Below are positions 33,640 to 45,599 of a stretch of 64,000 bases of DNA, one piece after another. Every line of letters starts with the position of its first letter. Positions within the stretch are counted from its first letter, which is position 1. A model generated the notes under the pieces. It was not told where the DNA came from, ran no database searches, and was given only the letters and a program-made list of their open reading frames with translations. This DNA is from Zygnema cylindricum (lineage: Eukaryota; Streptophyta; Zygnematophyceae; Zygnematales; Zygnemataceae), in NCBI GenBank assembly GCA_037447655.1, contig JBBHKE010003373.1:102001-166000 (forward strand), given 5' to 3'. A program made the position numbers and the translations under genes.

Positions 33640-36600
33640 AAATTACACAAACTTTGGCGCTAACAGGAATTGTTATCTAAATTACACAAACTTTTAGCGC
33701 TAACAAGAATTGTTTCCTAACTTTCTCAAACTATTAGAGCTAACAAGAATTGTTACCTTAATTACACAAACGGTTAGCGCTAATAGGCATTGTTATCTAA
33801 ATTACACAAATTGTAAGCGCTAACAAGAATATTTACCAAACTTACACAAATTGTTATCTAAACAACAGAAACTATTAGCGGTAACAAAAATTGTTATCTA
33901 AATTAGACAAATTGGTAGCGCTAATAGGAATTGTTACCTAAATTACACAAACTGTTAGCGCTAATAGGAATTGTTATCTAAATTACAGAAATTGTTAGCG
34001 CTAACAGGAATTGTTACCTAACTTACACAAACTGTTAGGCATAACTGGAATTGTTACCTAACTTACACAAACAGTTAGCGATAACAAAAATTGTTATCTA
34101 AATTACACAAACTTTTATCGCTAAAAGGAATTGTTAACTAACTTACACAAACTGTTAGCGCTAACAGGAATAGTTATCTAAATTACACAAATTGTTAGCG
34201 CTAACAAGAATTACTATCTAAATTACACAAACTGTTACCCGTAACAGGAATGTTATCTTAACTACACAAACTGTTATGTTATTTTAATTACACAAACTGT
34301 TAGCCATAACAGGAATTGTTATCTAAATTACACAAATTGTTATCGCTAACAGGAATCATTATCTAAATTAGAGAAACTGTTCGCGCTAAAAAGAATTGTT
34401 ATCTTAATTACAGAAACTGTTAGCGAAAACAAGAATTGTTACCTAACTTACACAAACTGTTAGCGATAACATATATTGTTACACAAATTGTTAGCGCTAA
34501 TAGGATTTGATATATAAATTACACAAACTGTTAGCGATAACAAGAATGTTATCTAACTTACACAAACTGTTAGCGATAACATATATTGTTACAAAAATTG
34601 TTAGCGCTAATAGGATTTGTTATATAAATTACACAAACTGTTAGCGATAAAAGAATTGTTACCTAACTTACACAAACTGTTAGCGCTAACAGCAATTGTT
34701 ATCTAAATTAAACAAAGTGTTAGCGCTAACAGGAATTGTGACCTAACTTACAGAAACCATTAGCGATAACAAAAATTGTTACCTAAGTTACAGAAACCGT
34801 TAGCGATAACAAGAATCGTTATATAATTTACACAAACTGTAAGCACTAACAAAAATTGTTATCTAAATTACACAAATTGTTTGCCCTAATTACACAAACT
34901 GTTAGCATTAACAATAATTGTTATCTAAATTACACAAATTGTTAGCGCTAACGCGAATTGTTATCTAAATTATACAAAATTTTAGCGCTAACAGGATTTA
35001 TTACCTAATTTACACAAACAGTTAGCCATAACAAGAATTGTTACCTAAATTACACAAACTGTTAGCGCTAACAATTTTTTTTATCTTAATTACACAAATT
35101 GTTAGCGCTAACGGGAATTGTTATCTAAATTACACAAAATTTTAGCGCTAACAGGAATTGTCACCTAACCTACACAAAGTGTTAGCCACAACGAGAATTG
35201 ATACTTAAATTACACAAACTATTAGCGCTACCAAAAATTGTTATCTAAATTACACAAACTGTTAGCGCTAATTGGAATTGCTATCTAAACTACACAAACT
35301 GTTAGCGAAAACTAGAATTGTTATCTAAATTACACAAATAGTTAGAGCTAAAAGAAATTGTTATCTAAATTACACAAACTGTGAGCGCTATGAGGAATTG
35401 TTATCTAAATTACACAAACTGTTACCCCTAACAGGAATGATATCTTAACTACACAAACTGCTATGTTATCTATATAACACAAACTGTTAGCCCTAACAGG
35501 AATTGTTATCTAAATTACACAAATTGTTATCGCTAACAGGAATTGTTATCTAAATTACACAAACAGTTAGCAATAACAAATATTGTTACACAACTTGTTA
35601 GCGATAACAAGAATTGTTACCCAATTTACACAAACTGTTAGCGCTAGCAAGAATTGTTACCCAATTTACACAAACTGTTAGCGATAACAAGAATTGTTAT
35701 TTAAATTGCACAAATTGTTAGCGCTAACATAAATTGTTATCAATATTACACAAAATGTTATCTGTAACAAAAAGTGTTACCTTACTTACACAAACTATTA
35801 GCGATAACAAATATTGTTACACAAACTGATAGCTCTAACAGGAATTGTTATCTAAATTACACAAACTGTTAGCGCTGACAGGAATTGTTATCTAAATTAC
35901 ACAAACTCTTAGCAATAATAGGAATTGTTATCTAAATTACACAAAGTGTTAACGCTAACATGAATTGTTACCTAACTTAAACAAACAGTTAGCGCTAACA
36001 AGAATTGTTGTCTAAATTACACAAACTTTGGCGCTCATAGGAATTGTTATCTAAATTACACAAACTGTTAGCGCTAACAAGAATTGTTACCTAACTTTCT
36101 CAAACTATTAGAGCTAACAGGAATTGTTGCCTAAATTACACAAACGGTTAGCGCTAATAGGCATTGTTATCTAAATTACACAAACTGTAAGCGCTAAAAA
36201 GAATTGTTACCTAACTTACACAAATTGTTATCTAAACAACACAAACTTTTGGCGCTAACAGGAATAATTATCTAAATTACACAAATTGGTAGCGCTAACA
36301 AGAGTTGTTGCCTAACTTACACAAGCTGTTAGCGCTAACAGAAATTATTATCTAAATTACACATACTGTCAGTGCTAACAAGAATTTTTACCTAACTTAC
36401 TCAAACAATTAGCGCTAATAGGAATTGTTTCCTAAATTACACAAACTCTTAGCGTTAACATAAATTGTTATCTAAATTACAAAAACTGTTAGCGCTAACA
36501 GGAATTGTTACCTAACTTACACAAACTGTTAGGCATAGCTGGAATTGTTACCTAACTTACACAAACAGTTATCGATAACAAAAATTGTTATCTAAATTAC

Positions 36601-36780
36601 ACAAACTGTTAGCGCTAACATGAATTGTTACCTAAATTACACAAACTGTTAGCGCTAACAGAAATAGTTATCTAAATTACACAAATTGTTAGCGCTAACA
36701 AGAATTACTATCTAAATTACACAAATTGTTACCCCTAACAGGAATGTTATCTTAAGTACACAAACTGTTATGTTATTTAA
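33640..36780. repeat. Dispersed higher-order satellite repeat, offset about 2.4 kb
   Basis: Variant units CTTTCTCAAACTATTAGAGC, GGTTAGCGCTAATAGGCATTG and TTGTTATCTAAACAAC appear in order at about 33640-33870 and about 36010-36250 (offset 2374 bp). Related runs with TTAGGCATAxCTGG, AATTACTATC and CTGTTATGTTATxTxAATTA recur at about 34030-34290 and 36510-36790. Confidence 0.75.
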
Positions 36781-38147
36781 ATTAAACAAATTGTTTGCCT
36801 TAACACGAATTATTATCTAAATTACAAAAATTGTTATCGCTAACAAAAATCATTATCTAAATTACAGAAACTGTTCGCGCTAAAAGGAATTGTTATCTTA
36901 ATTACATAAACTATTAGCGATAACTACAATTGTTACCTATCTTACACAACTTGTTAGCGATAACATATATTGTTACACAAATTGTTAGCGCTAAAAGAAT
37001 TGTTACCTATCTTACACAAACTTTTAGCGATAACAAGAATCGTTAACTAAATTACACAAACTGTTAGGGCTAACAGAAATTGTTACCTAACTTACACAAA
37101 CTGTTAACGCTAACAACAATTGTTATCTAAATTAAACAAAGTTTAGCGCTAACAGGAATTGTGACCTAAGTTACACAATATATAAGCGCTAACAGGAATT
37201 ATTACCTAACTTACAGAAACTGTTAGCGCTAACAAGAAATGTTATCTAAATTACACAAATTGTTAGCGCTAATAGGAATTGGAACCTAACTTACACAAAC
37301 AGTTAGCGATAACATGAATTGTTACCTAACTCACACAAACTATTAGCGCTTACAGGTATAGTTATCTAACTTACACAAACTGTTACCCCTAACAGGAATG
37401 TTATCTTAACTATACAAACTGTTATGTTATCTAAATAACACAAACTGTTAGCCCTAACAGGAATTGTTATCTTAATTGCACAAATTGTTAGCGCTAACAT
37501 AAATTGTTATCTAAGTTACACAAACTCTTATCTCTAACATGAATTGTTACCTAACTTACACAAACTGTTAGCGCTAACAACAATTGTTACCTATTTTACA
37601 CAAACTTTTATGGCTAACAAGAATTGTTACCTAACTTACACAAATTGTTAGCGCTAACAATGATTATTATCTTAATTACACAAACTGTTAGCGCTAACGG
37701 GAATTTTTACCTAACTTACACAGACTATTAGCGTTAACAAGAATTGTTATCTAAATTACACAAACTATTAGCCCTAACAAGAATTGTTATCTAATTTACA
37801 CAAACTAGTACCACTGACAAAAATTGTTATCTAAATTACACAAACTTTTAACGCTAACAATAATTGTTACCTAACTTACACAAACTGCTAGTGCTTACAA
37901 GAATTGTTATCTAAATTACACAAACTGTTAGCGCTAACAAGAATTGTTATCTTAAGTACACAAACTGTTAGCGCTAACAAGAATTATTACCTTACTTTCA
38001 CAAACTGTTAGCGCTAACAAGAATTGTTATCTTAAGTACACAAACTGTTAGCGCTAACAAGAATTATGACCTTACTTTCACAAATTGTTAGCGCTAACAA
38101 TAATTGTTATCTAAATTACACAAACTGTTAACGCTAACAAGTATTGT

Positions 38148-39117
38148 TGTTGTTTTGCAAAGTTAGTTTCGTGCGTACGAGACTAACTGTGCGTAACTGC
38201 TAAGTGGATTTAAAACGGAGGCTCGAATAGATTCACGGATTGGGGCAGCGAACGTACAAATATAATTAAAGTGGCGTGAACAAGCACTAACAAATGGATG
38301 GTGCATCGCGAAGCGATCCAATATGTCAAAGCAAAATATTGAAATAGGCGTCGCTAGTACGGCGGAGCTGCGACGCAGTTAAGTCAACGCTGCTGCGGCT
38401 ATTTTTATGATCCGTACGGACAAGCGCAGCCAGCATAGCTAGCGCAGATGCGGATAATATGAATAGGATAGATTTCGAGTAATGATGATTGTACAGTAGT
38501 GGTAGCTTAGTAGTTGCTTAGCGGTTTCTTGGTTTCTAACATACGAAGAGTGCGGTGTAAATATTTTGTAAAACAGAAGTTTGTCCTTTTGACTAATTAG
38601 TTTATTAGAGTAGATAAAGTACGGCTGGTATGCCTCCGTACATTCAGTAGTCTGAGTATAACTTGCAGGACTTAGATTATTTTATGTATCCCAATCAAGT
38701 TTATCAAAGCAATGGCAAACTGTTTTCTGCATCTTTGACTTGTTGGTGTGATCACTCTGTTTGGTGCTTTTATTTGAAAATTTGTGGAGTTATTTTATGA
38801 TATATAATCTATATGTCATTGTTGTTTCATTATATTCCAGTATCAGTGTAAGATTCTGTGAGCAGTCTAAGTGGTTAGTCTGTGAAGCTATCAGCTATTT
38901 TTGGGAAACTCTGGAGCTTTTATCTTCTAGATTCCTTTGTAGATTTGACTATTATTTTGTGAGTTTACAGTATATCCAGTATAATGATCATTGGTGCAGT
39001 TTGAGTTGATTCTGTTCATTGTGGAGTAATCTGTGTTGTCTGAAACAGAGCTGTTTTTGAGGTAGGGTGTGGGTGTTTCCATGAGTAATCCATGGCTCAA
39101 ATAGGCAATGGACAAAA
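38148..39117 (+). repeat. 5' LTR of the family-C element
   Basis: 970 bp, starts TGTTGTTTTGCAAAG and ends ATGGACAAAA (the 3' LTR ends ATGGACAACA). AGTGGTAGCTTAG repeats near 38500 resemble the family-B 11-bp repeats. The gag ATG is at 39092. Confidence 0.9.
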
Positions 39118-39298
39118 GGTTATGGGCCCACACCCATGACTACCTATATTTGGCAAATCAAAATATCACAACTGGAAGTGTGCGCTGGAGAGCTACTTCG
39201 AGATGATGGAACTAATGGATGTGGTGGACGGTACCTTGGCCGAAACGTCAAATGGATGGAAAAGGAAAAATCACGAGTGTCTAAGGTTTATTAAAAAC
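39092..39298 (+). pseudogene. gag: gag fragment of the family-C element, interrupted by insertion
   Basis: From ATG 39092: MAQIGNGQKVMGPHP, then TGA (consistent with CGA to TGA), then LPIFGKSKYHNWKCALESYF, EMMELMDVVDGTLAETSNGW and KRKNHECLRFIKN. The spacing and the PIF-G...W...VDG-LAE...W--KN pattern match the other Gag N-termini. The frame is cut at 39298 by the left LTR of the nested family-B element; no continuation was found further right. The PBS is read as KVMGP. Confidence 0.82.
39118..39130 (+). other. Primer-binding site of the family-C element
   Basis: GGTTATGGGCCCA directly after the LTR. By memory of tRNA sequences it is a perfect complement of the anticodon arm of eukaryotic initiator tRNA-Met (UGGGCCCAUAACC), the site used by Drosophila copia. 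Confidence 0.75.
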
Positions 39299-40021
39299 TG
39301 TTGTTCTACAAACACCGGTGCAGGTGGAGGAGCAGCAGTAGTAGTAGAAGTAGACATGATACACTCTCAGAAGCTATCAAGAATCCTATCAAACAACTGT
39401 TCTTCAGTTCTCACCAATTCTTATACAAGCATCCAAACCTCACAAAACTCTATCAGAATATAGAGTAGCATAAGCACTGATAACTCCCAAAGTTATAGCA
39501 CAATTGACAGAACAACACTCAAGATATAATACTCAGAAGTTTCCTAAAAACTGTTTGCAGTTTTACTACTTGGAAGTCTGGATACATAATATGTTCCGAG
39601 TCCTAAGTCTTATACTTGTGTTGAACTGGCAACACTAATGTACTTGAGAGGTAGGTCAAACCACTAAGCTACCACTGATCTGTCAAGCTACCACTGAGCT
39701 ACCGCTAAGCTACCACTAAGCTATAACTAAGCTACCACTGAGTTACCCACTAAGTTACCACTGAGTTCCCACTAAGTTTGACTAGAATTGTATCTATCGC
39801 AGTTGCTCTATCCTGTATAAAATCACATTAAGAATATCAGACGTTGCATTGTCCGTACGGACCATATCATATATAATCATGGTTGCCTTGTCCTGTTTGT
39901 GTTGCAGCTTCGCTGCTGCGCTGCTCTGCTGCTGCGCTGCTCTGTTGTATAGCAGCTGCGCTGCTCTGTTTGTAAAGCAGCTGCGCAGCTTTGAGACTGA
40001 AAGCTTTCCAAAAAGACAACA
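39299..40021 (-). repeat. 3' LTR of element 4
   Basis: 723 bp from TGTTGTCTTTTTGG (40021) to GAACAACA (39299). Contains about ten AAGCTACCACT repeats (39660-39778) and CTGCGCTGCTCTG repeats (39905-40000). Its embedded gag start is at 39356-39354. Confidence 0.9.
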
Positions 40022-40033
40022 CTCCCCTAAAGC
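40022..40033 (-). other. Polypurine tract of element 4
   Basis: GCTTTAGGGGAG on the minus strand immediately before the LTR. GAGTCTAAAGCTTT on one side and AAAGCTTTCAGTCTC inside the LTR form an inverted repeat around it. Confidence 0.72.
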
Positions 40034-40181
40034 TTTAGACTCAGTATCCCGGCGCAGCTGCGGTGATAAACTAGCGCAGCATCGCAGCATAGCAACTTAG
40101 CAATTAGCAAGTCACCCAGTCCCACTACCTCACAATGGTGGAATTATCGCAGAGTGTCAGTATAGCAGTGCATCAATTCAA

Positions 40182-42014
40182 CTATTCACTTAATCCCACT
40201 GCGTCCCTACAATACTTCAGCTTAGGAGCAGGAAGGGCTTTAGTGAGCATATCAGCAATCATTTTTGCATCTAGCAAATAACATAATATAATCACTCTAG
40301 AGAACACCTTTTCTCTTACGAAGTGTAGTCGTACATCCATGTGCTTGCTTTTGAAGTGATGACTCGAGTTAGAAGCAATGGCAATGGCAGCCTGGTTATC
40401 ACACCAGATTACCTGTGGACCAACTTGCATGTATCCTAGTTCTTGTAACATGGATTTTACCCATAAGAGTTCTTTGAGGGCCGAGCTTGCTGCCATATAT
40501 TCTGACTCCATTGTCGACTGTGCTGTAACCTTTTGAAGTTTGATGCTCCAACAGCAAGTACCGTTCCCAATTTGTAGAACGAATCCCGTGGTGGATTTCC
40601 GCCTTGGCATGTCGCTATAGCTTGCATCACTCCATGTTTGCAGCTTGACTTCTCCTCCGCCTAGAGTGAGTTTGAGATCTTTAGTTCTTGCCAAATATCT
40701 TAAGACTCTCTTTGCTGCATCAAGATCAGATTTTCTCGGATTTTCTAGACTTCTGCTCAGTACCCCGACTGCTGCAGCAATGTTTGGACGGGTACAGTTC
40801 ATGAAATATATTAAGCTTCCCACTATCTGTCTAAAAGGTATTATTGTCATAGAATCATTCTCCCCTGACTCTAAATACTCGCTAACAATGACACCTGGTT
40901 CTGTCTCTTCTCCCTCTAACTTCTGTCGAAACTTTATTGGAGTTAAACATCCCTTTGCCCCCCGCATTCCGTACTCATCTAACATGTTTCCAATAGCCTC
41001 TTTTTGAGTCAATTTTATAATTTTCTTATTTCTGTCCCTCTCTACCTGGATACCCAAAATATATTTTGCCTCACCGAGGTCTTTCATCTCGAACCCTGAG
41101 TTTAGAGCAGTTTTGATTTTGTTAATTTCAGCCATTGATTTGCTAATTAATAGTAAATTATCTACATATACTGCTATATACACTATCCCATTTTTACCTT
41201 TTAGAACGTAGACAGAGTGATCAGAACTTATCGTTTGAAATCCTAGATTAGTCAAGAATTCATCAAGCTTTATATTCCAATGTCTGGGGGCCTGTTTTAG
41301 GCCGTACAAAGATTTTAGCAACTTGCATACTAAGTGCTCTTTTCCTGGTTCCACATACTTTTCAAGCTGCTGCATGTCAATGGTCTCTTCTAGTTCTCCG
41401 TGCAAAAAGGCCGTTTTTACATCCATCTGATGAATTTCCATATCTTCCATAGCAGCTAGGGACACCAAAATCCTAACTGTTGGAAATCTTACAACCGGAG
41501 AAAAAGTTTCTTCAAAGTCAATTCCTTCCTTTTGATTGTACCCGTTCGCCACAAGTCTGGCCTTATAGCGTTCAATGGTGTTATCGGGATTTAAATTCAC
41601 CTTGAATACCCATTTGCTGCCGATCGCTTTTCGGTTTGGAGGAAGGTCCACGAGCTCCCATGTTTAAGCCTCCATGATCGACTTCATTTCGTCGTTTGCC
41701 GCCTCAATCCAATGATTCCGCTCTGGTGATGAGAAGGCCTCTTGGATGGTCAAGGGCTCCCCTGAGACTGCCGAGTAGGCAAAGTGAGAGCTTGCTTGCA
41801 GGCGGCTACTTGATCTTCTTCCCCTCGGAAATTCTGAGGCTGACATCGTCGGATGCCGCGCATTGCGCTGATTGTGCTGATTGCGCTGGTTGGGATCCGT
41901 GTGTATTGACTGCTGTTGGTCAGTATGGAACCCAAGGTGGTGAGGAACTTGGAGAGAGTCTGACTCTGGAGTCATAACCGGAGTTTGTGGAATCTGCGGG
42001 ACAATTTCCTGCAT
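40182..42014 (-). pseudogene. pol: Integrase-RT linker, RT and RNase H of element 4
   Basis: Minus strand. The linker (42014-41664) is Gln/Asn-rich and leads to [20 protein letters not shown]; a TAA replaces the Gln codon of EAQAWEL (41664-41666). From 41651 a 489-codon open frame runs through complete RT and RNase [92 protein letters not shown], the WSDASYSDMPRRKS and DNQAAIAIASN boxes of RNase H, ending AVGLSE at 40182. The catalytic YVDD is YVDN (AAT codon at 41157-41159), which should abolish polymerase activity. Confidence 0.92.
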
Positions 42015-42059
42015 GCAATCTAAGATGACATACTCCTGTACTTTTTGTTGCTTTTGCTG

Positions 42060-43145
42060 CTATGTCATTTTAAATAAATCTATGGAGTCTAGTTCATCCT
42101 TAACAATGATGTTTCTAGCTACAACTATTTTCTGCCTTTCAAACACAAAGACTCTATAACCTTTTGAGTGATCATCATATCCTAACAGAATACCCGGTAA
42201 TCCTTTCAGTTCCATTTTCCATATATCTGTAGATGTATCCAAAATGAAGCATTGACTACCAAAAACCTTGAAATGGCTAACATCTGGTTTGCTACCTGTC
42301 CAGATCTCGTAAGGAGTAGTTTCCACCGATCTTGATCCTATCCTATTTTTAATATAAACTGCACAATTTAGAGCCTCAACCCATAATTTCGGATCCACAT
42401 TTTTATCTGCGAGCATAGACCTAGAGCTTTCCGTGAGAGTTCTATTCAGTCTTTCCGACACCCCATTTTGTTCCGGTGAATATGGAACAGTCAATAGATG
42501 ACTAATGCCTTCCTCGAGTAAAAAGGTTTCAAATTCTTTCGATGTATATTCACCACCATTGTCCGATCTAAGCTGCAAAATAGATGAATTGTGAAGTTTT
42601 TCAGCCCATGTTTTATAGTGTTTGAAGTGACCAAACACTTCACTCTTCTCCTTCATGAAGTAAACTTTTGTAAACCTTGAGAAATCGCCAGTGAGGGTGA
42701 CCATATATTTCATCCCTCCGGCAGAAGGAACCTTCGCCGGATCAAAGACATCCGAATGAATTTGTTGTAAAAGTTTCGTTGACTGATGCTCAGACTCCTT
42801 AGGAAATGGCAATCTGTGGATTTTGCCTAAAGCGCAACCATCGCAAGTTTTGACCGGCCCATCTGTGATTGATACACCCTCTATTTTTCCAGCAACGACC
42901 ATTTTCCTCAAACTATCATAATTTACATGGCCTAATCTTTTATGCCACAACTCATCTGAGGGCAAGACACCGGAGTACAAAACATCATTCTCCTTTGTAT
43001 TAGCCATATCCATGCGATACATCTTGCTACTATCTCTAGTACCTGTAACTGCAACCTTGCCATTTTTGCTAACAACTTGCCGACCATTTTTCAAATTAAC
43101 CTCAAAGCCTTTGCTCTCTACTAACGACGTAGAAAACAGATTTTT
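42060..43145 (-). pseudogene. pol: GAG-pre-integrase and integrase of element 4
   Basis: 344 codons open from 43094. ELWHKRLGHVNYDSLRKM and CDGCALGKIHRLPF give the HHCC zinc region. The core has IHSDVFDP, LRSDNGGEYTSKEF and EQNGVSERLNRT, so the D-D-E triad is complete (35 residues between the second Asp and Glu). The tail has WTGSKPDVSHFKVFGSQC and LGYDDHSKGYRVFV. A TAG at 42060-42062 separates it from the linker and another TAG (43146-43148, Lys codon in other copies) from protease. The TFTDDFSRF segment reads TLTGDFSRF. Confidence 0.9.
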
Positions 43146-43400
43146 CTAAAAGTCAGGCACAAATAAGACATTGTGAAGAGTCCTTTCAATGGCTTTCCCA
43201 TCTATATCAACTAGTAAGGACACATCACCCACAGCACGAGTTTGGACACTCATTCCACAAGCATGATAAATATTTTTCTCCTGCGTTGCTGTCTGATTTT
43301 TGAAGATGGCCTTGTTCAAGCACATGTGGGCTGACGCACCCGTATCCATTATCCATCCGGGGTTTTCGCGCCCTCCATTGCAGCCGCCATAGCGAATAGA
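43146..43400 (-). pseudogene. pol: Aspartic protease of element 4
   Basis: The frame ending at 43146 encodes GWIMDTGASAHMCLNKAIF and then a Gly/Asp-rich fold segment to VLFVPDF. The DTGA active-site motif is intact (about 43335-43360). A one-base insertion in an AAAACCCC run near 43362-43369 puts it out of frame with gag; the equivalent segment of the element at 62770 reads GAKDPGWIMDTGASAHM without a break. Confidence 0.88.
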
Positions 43401-44094
43401 TCCGTATCGTCCTCCGTAGAAACTATCAAAGTCTCGTCTTGGAGAGACGAAAAAGCCGAAAATAATGCATTTCCACGAGATGTAGTCCCCGTGAAGCCTT
43501 TGTAAAACTGACTTTGTTGCCATCGCGGCCGGTATAAACCTGTATCGTTAGCTTTTTTAGGCTTAGGACAAATTTTGTATCCATGACCTCTCTCACTACA
43601 ATAAAAGCATGCATTGTTGGATTGTCTATTTCCACCTTGATTAAACTGACTGTACTGATTAAACTGATTCTTTTGCTGATTAAACTGTCCTTTTCTCTCA
43701 AAGTCTGAATTAAAAGCCTCTACTTGCTCAATATTGAGAATATTAGATGTAGCTTCTTCCTCTAGTAAAATATTGATGGCTAACTGTAAAGTCCAGCTAG
43801 CTTTATCTTTTTGTTTAAGCATGTCAGATGCTCCTTTCAAACTACGAGGGAGACCCCTCATGAGCAGTGCCGCCTGTTGAAAAGGAGGAAACACCCCACC
43901 TGCACAAGCATGTGCATCTACAAGGATACGAAATTTGTTAGAATATTCAGCCATTGTACCGCCAGTGTACTTATAGTCCCAAATTTTTCCAGCCAATAGA
44001 AGCTCTTCCTGGACATTAGCCTTTTCATAATCACTTTTAAGAGGTTTTCAGATATCAATTGCTTTTTTCATCTTTATCCGAGACATAGCTAAGT
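43349..44094 (-). pseudogene. gag: gag (5'-truncated) of element 4
   Basis: Gag from about residue 75 on: SRIKMKKAIDIW, a stop near 44049 region, AGKIWDYKYTGGTMAEYSNK, LVDAHACAGGVFPPFQQAAL, LMRGLPRSLKGASDMLKQKD and NILLEEEATSNILNIEQ. A Q/N-rich stretch with repeated QFNQ motifs precedes the zinc knuckle CFYCSERGHGYKIC (about 43566-43610). It continues to AMAAAMEGAK, where the frame slips before protease. The first 75 residues are absent, replaced at 44095 by unrelated sequence. Confidence 0.9.
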
Positions 44095-44688
44095 TTTCTT
44101 TATGACGGTACGCTTCTGCATGCAACCTTGCGTCTTCCTTGTCGTTTTCCTTTGACCGTTCAGTGAATCATGTATCTGATTGGTTCCAACAATTCCCGCG
44201 GTGAAACATATAGAAAAATGGCATAAATATAACACTTTTCGAACTAAAATAAAAAAAGATGACGGCATAGATAGGCGATGAACCGACGGCAGTCCAACTT
44301 TGACCGTCCAGCGGACCACGAATCTAACTGGACTACGAAGCGACAAAATAGTCGTGATTTTATTCACTCCAATTCTGTTCTTATAAGGTTGCAGTTACGA
44401 CGGGGCGTCTAGCCTCACAAAACGACAAGCTAGGCGCCTGCCGTCACCGGGCGGCCGCCTGAAAGTTTTCTTCCAATCATGATACTCACTCGACACGCCT
44501 CCGACACTTCGACAAAATTCCTACCACGCGACAACGTGGCCAAAGGTAACGTGTAACGCGCATTGTGCACGAATAAGGCGACGCCGACAAAACTACCCAA
44601 AGTGCAAAGAACATCGAGACTACTATACTGTAGATAACTGCCGTACACAACATGCAAAAGCCTTCCCAAACAATGAGCTCCACAAAAA
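44095..44688. other. Unassigned GC-richer segment
   Basis: Starts abruptly where the nested gag stops. It has many CG dinucleotides and is visibly richer in G+C than the elements and satellite. Short open frames (44089-44367 and 44430-44669, minus strand) contain no domain I recognise. It may be captured host DNA or part of another element. Confidence 0.5.
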
Positions 44689-45459
44689 AGGGTATGTCCC
44701 CATGTTCTTGTAACTTAGCGAACTTACTTTGTATTTTAGCGCGGATCCGCCGGACCTGGTTTTTAAGTGTCCCCATGTCTGTAAGGACGAAATCGTAACT
44801 TACGCTTGTGACGATTGTATACGTCGACAATACCTGTGACGGTTGTCAACTTCTACAATCTGTGGTCGCACGTTATTTATTGGAACTGCTTGTGACGTCG
44901 CATGTCTTACAGTGACATTGTAGACGTATCGCCGAGGTTTCACAGTTGAAGACGAGGCGCTTTGCCTTTGCGTCTCATGTCCATTCGACCTGAAATGGCA
45001 TCGAAATTTGAAAACCCCTGCAAAAAAGAAACCCGTACTGGACGAAAACAAACAAATCCAAACAAATTATGTACTTTTCTTCGTCGTATTGAAACCCAAA
45101 CGGACAAAACATAGCGAATTCTGTACTTTTCTTTGTCCTTGGAAATCATATGAAAATTTTCGAAAATTACGGCACATGCGAATATATGTTCCTATTTTTT
45201 TATAGAAAATCCAGAGTTTTAAAACACATCGCGCATGTGTTTTAAAGATAATGTTGAAGATGACGTTTTTTGTCGTCAAAGTGGGTCGAAAAACACAAGA
45301 CGACAAATTTTCGTACATGTTTAAGTTCAAGGATGACGCAAATTGTACTCTACAAATTTGCGATTCCTTCGTACGGTTGGAACTTAGGCAGTACGACGCT
45401 AATTTTTACAAGAAAACCATAGAAAAAAAGCCTTACTTATGCACATGGGGACATACCCT
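44689..45459. mobile_element. Candidate 771-bp terminal-inverted-repeat element
   Basis: AGGGTATGTCCCCATGT at 44689-44705 is perfectly inverted at 45443-45459. An extra copy of TGTCCCCATGT lies at 44768-44778. No transposase is encoded, so if mobile it would be non-autonomous. No convincing target duplication is seen (left flank AAAAA, right flank AAGGC), so the class is unknown. Alternatives are a diverged hairpin or a rearrangement product. Confidence 0.45.
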
Positions 45460-45499
45460 AAGGCCTCGATTGTTAGGATTCAGTACTGAGAACTCGTTT

Positions 45500-45599
45500 A
45501 GCGACGAGACATTCTCGTAGCTAAAGTAGCGACGACCAGCGACGAAGTATTTTCTTCGCTGAATATTTGAAGTGCCAGCGACGAAGTAGTTTCGTCGCT
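45500..45599. repeat. Three 23-bp palindromic repeats
   Basis: 45500-45522 (arms AGCGACGAGA / TCTCGTAGCT), 45538-45560 (AGCGACGAAG / CTTCGCT) and 45577-45599 (AGCGACGAA / TTCGTCGCT). All are exactly 23 bp, spaced 15-16 bp apart, and match the palindromes of element 2 at 21021-21242. The latter two are followed by similar GAATATTTGAAGTG / AGATATTTGAAGTG strings. Confidence 0.8.

Larger units (their letters stand above)
30778..38147. repeat. 40-bp satellite, block 4 (7.4 kb)
   Basis: About 184 units. Here the second dyad is usually GTTATCTAAATTAC rather than GTTACCTAACTTAC, and indels are more frequent than in block 2. Multi-unit duplications are noted separately. No genes. Confidence 0.96.
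39299..44094 (-). mobile_element. Element 4: nested family-B copia element, 5' end lost
   Basis: Minus orientation inside the family-C gag. Left LTR 39299-40021, purine tract, then RNase H, RT, integrase, protease and most of gag up to 44094, where family-B similarity stops at the SEDLAMSRIKMKKAIDIW part of gag. The 5' LTR, PBS and first about 75 Gag codons are absent. The left flank is AAAAC (39294-39298), but no matching right copy exists because the right end is lost. Apart from the 5' loss it is the best-preserved gag-pol here. Confidence 0.9.

Noticed and set aside
38761-39009. 82-codon ORF recurring near 48145 and 58629
   Set aside because: It is part of the family-C LTR, and length and frame differ between copies.
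44486-45330. Overlapping ORFs of 65-114 codons on both strands
   Set aside because: They overlap each other in several frames, cross the inverted repeat of the candidate transposon, and show no domain or codon pattern.
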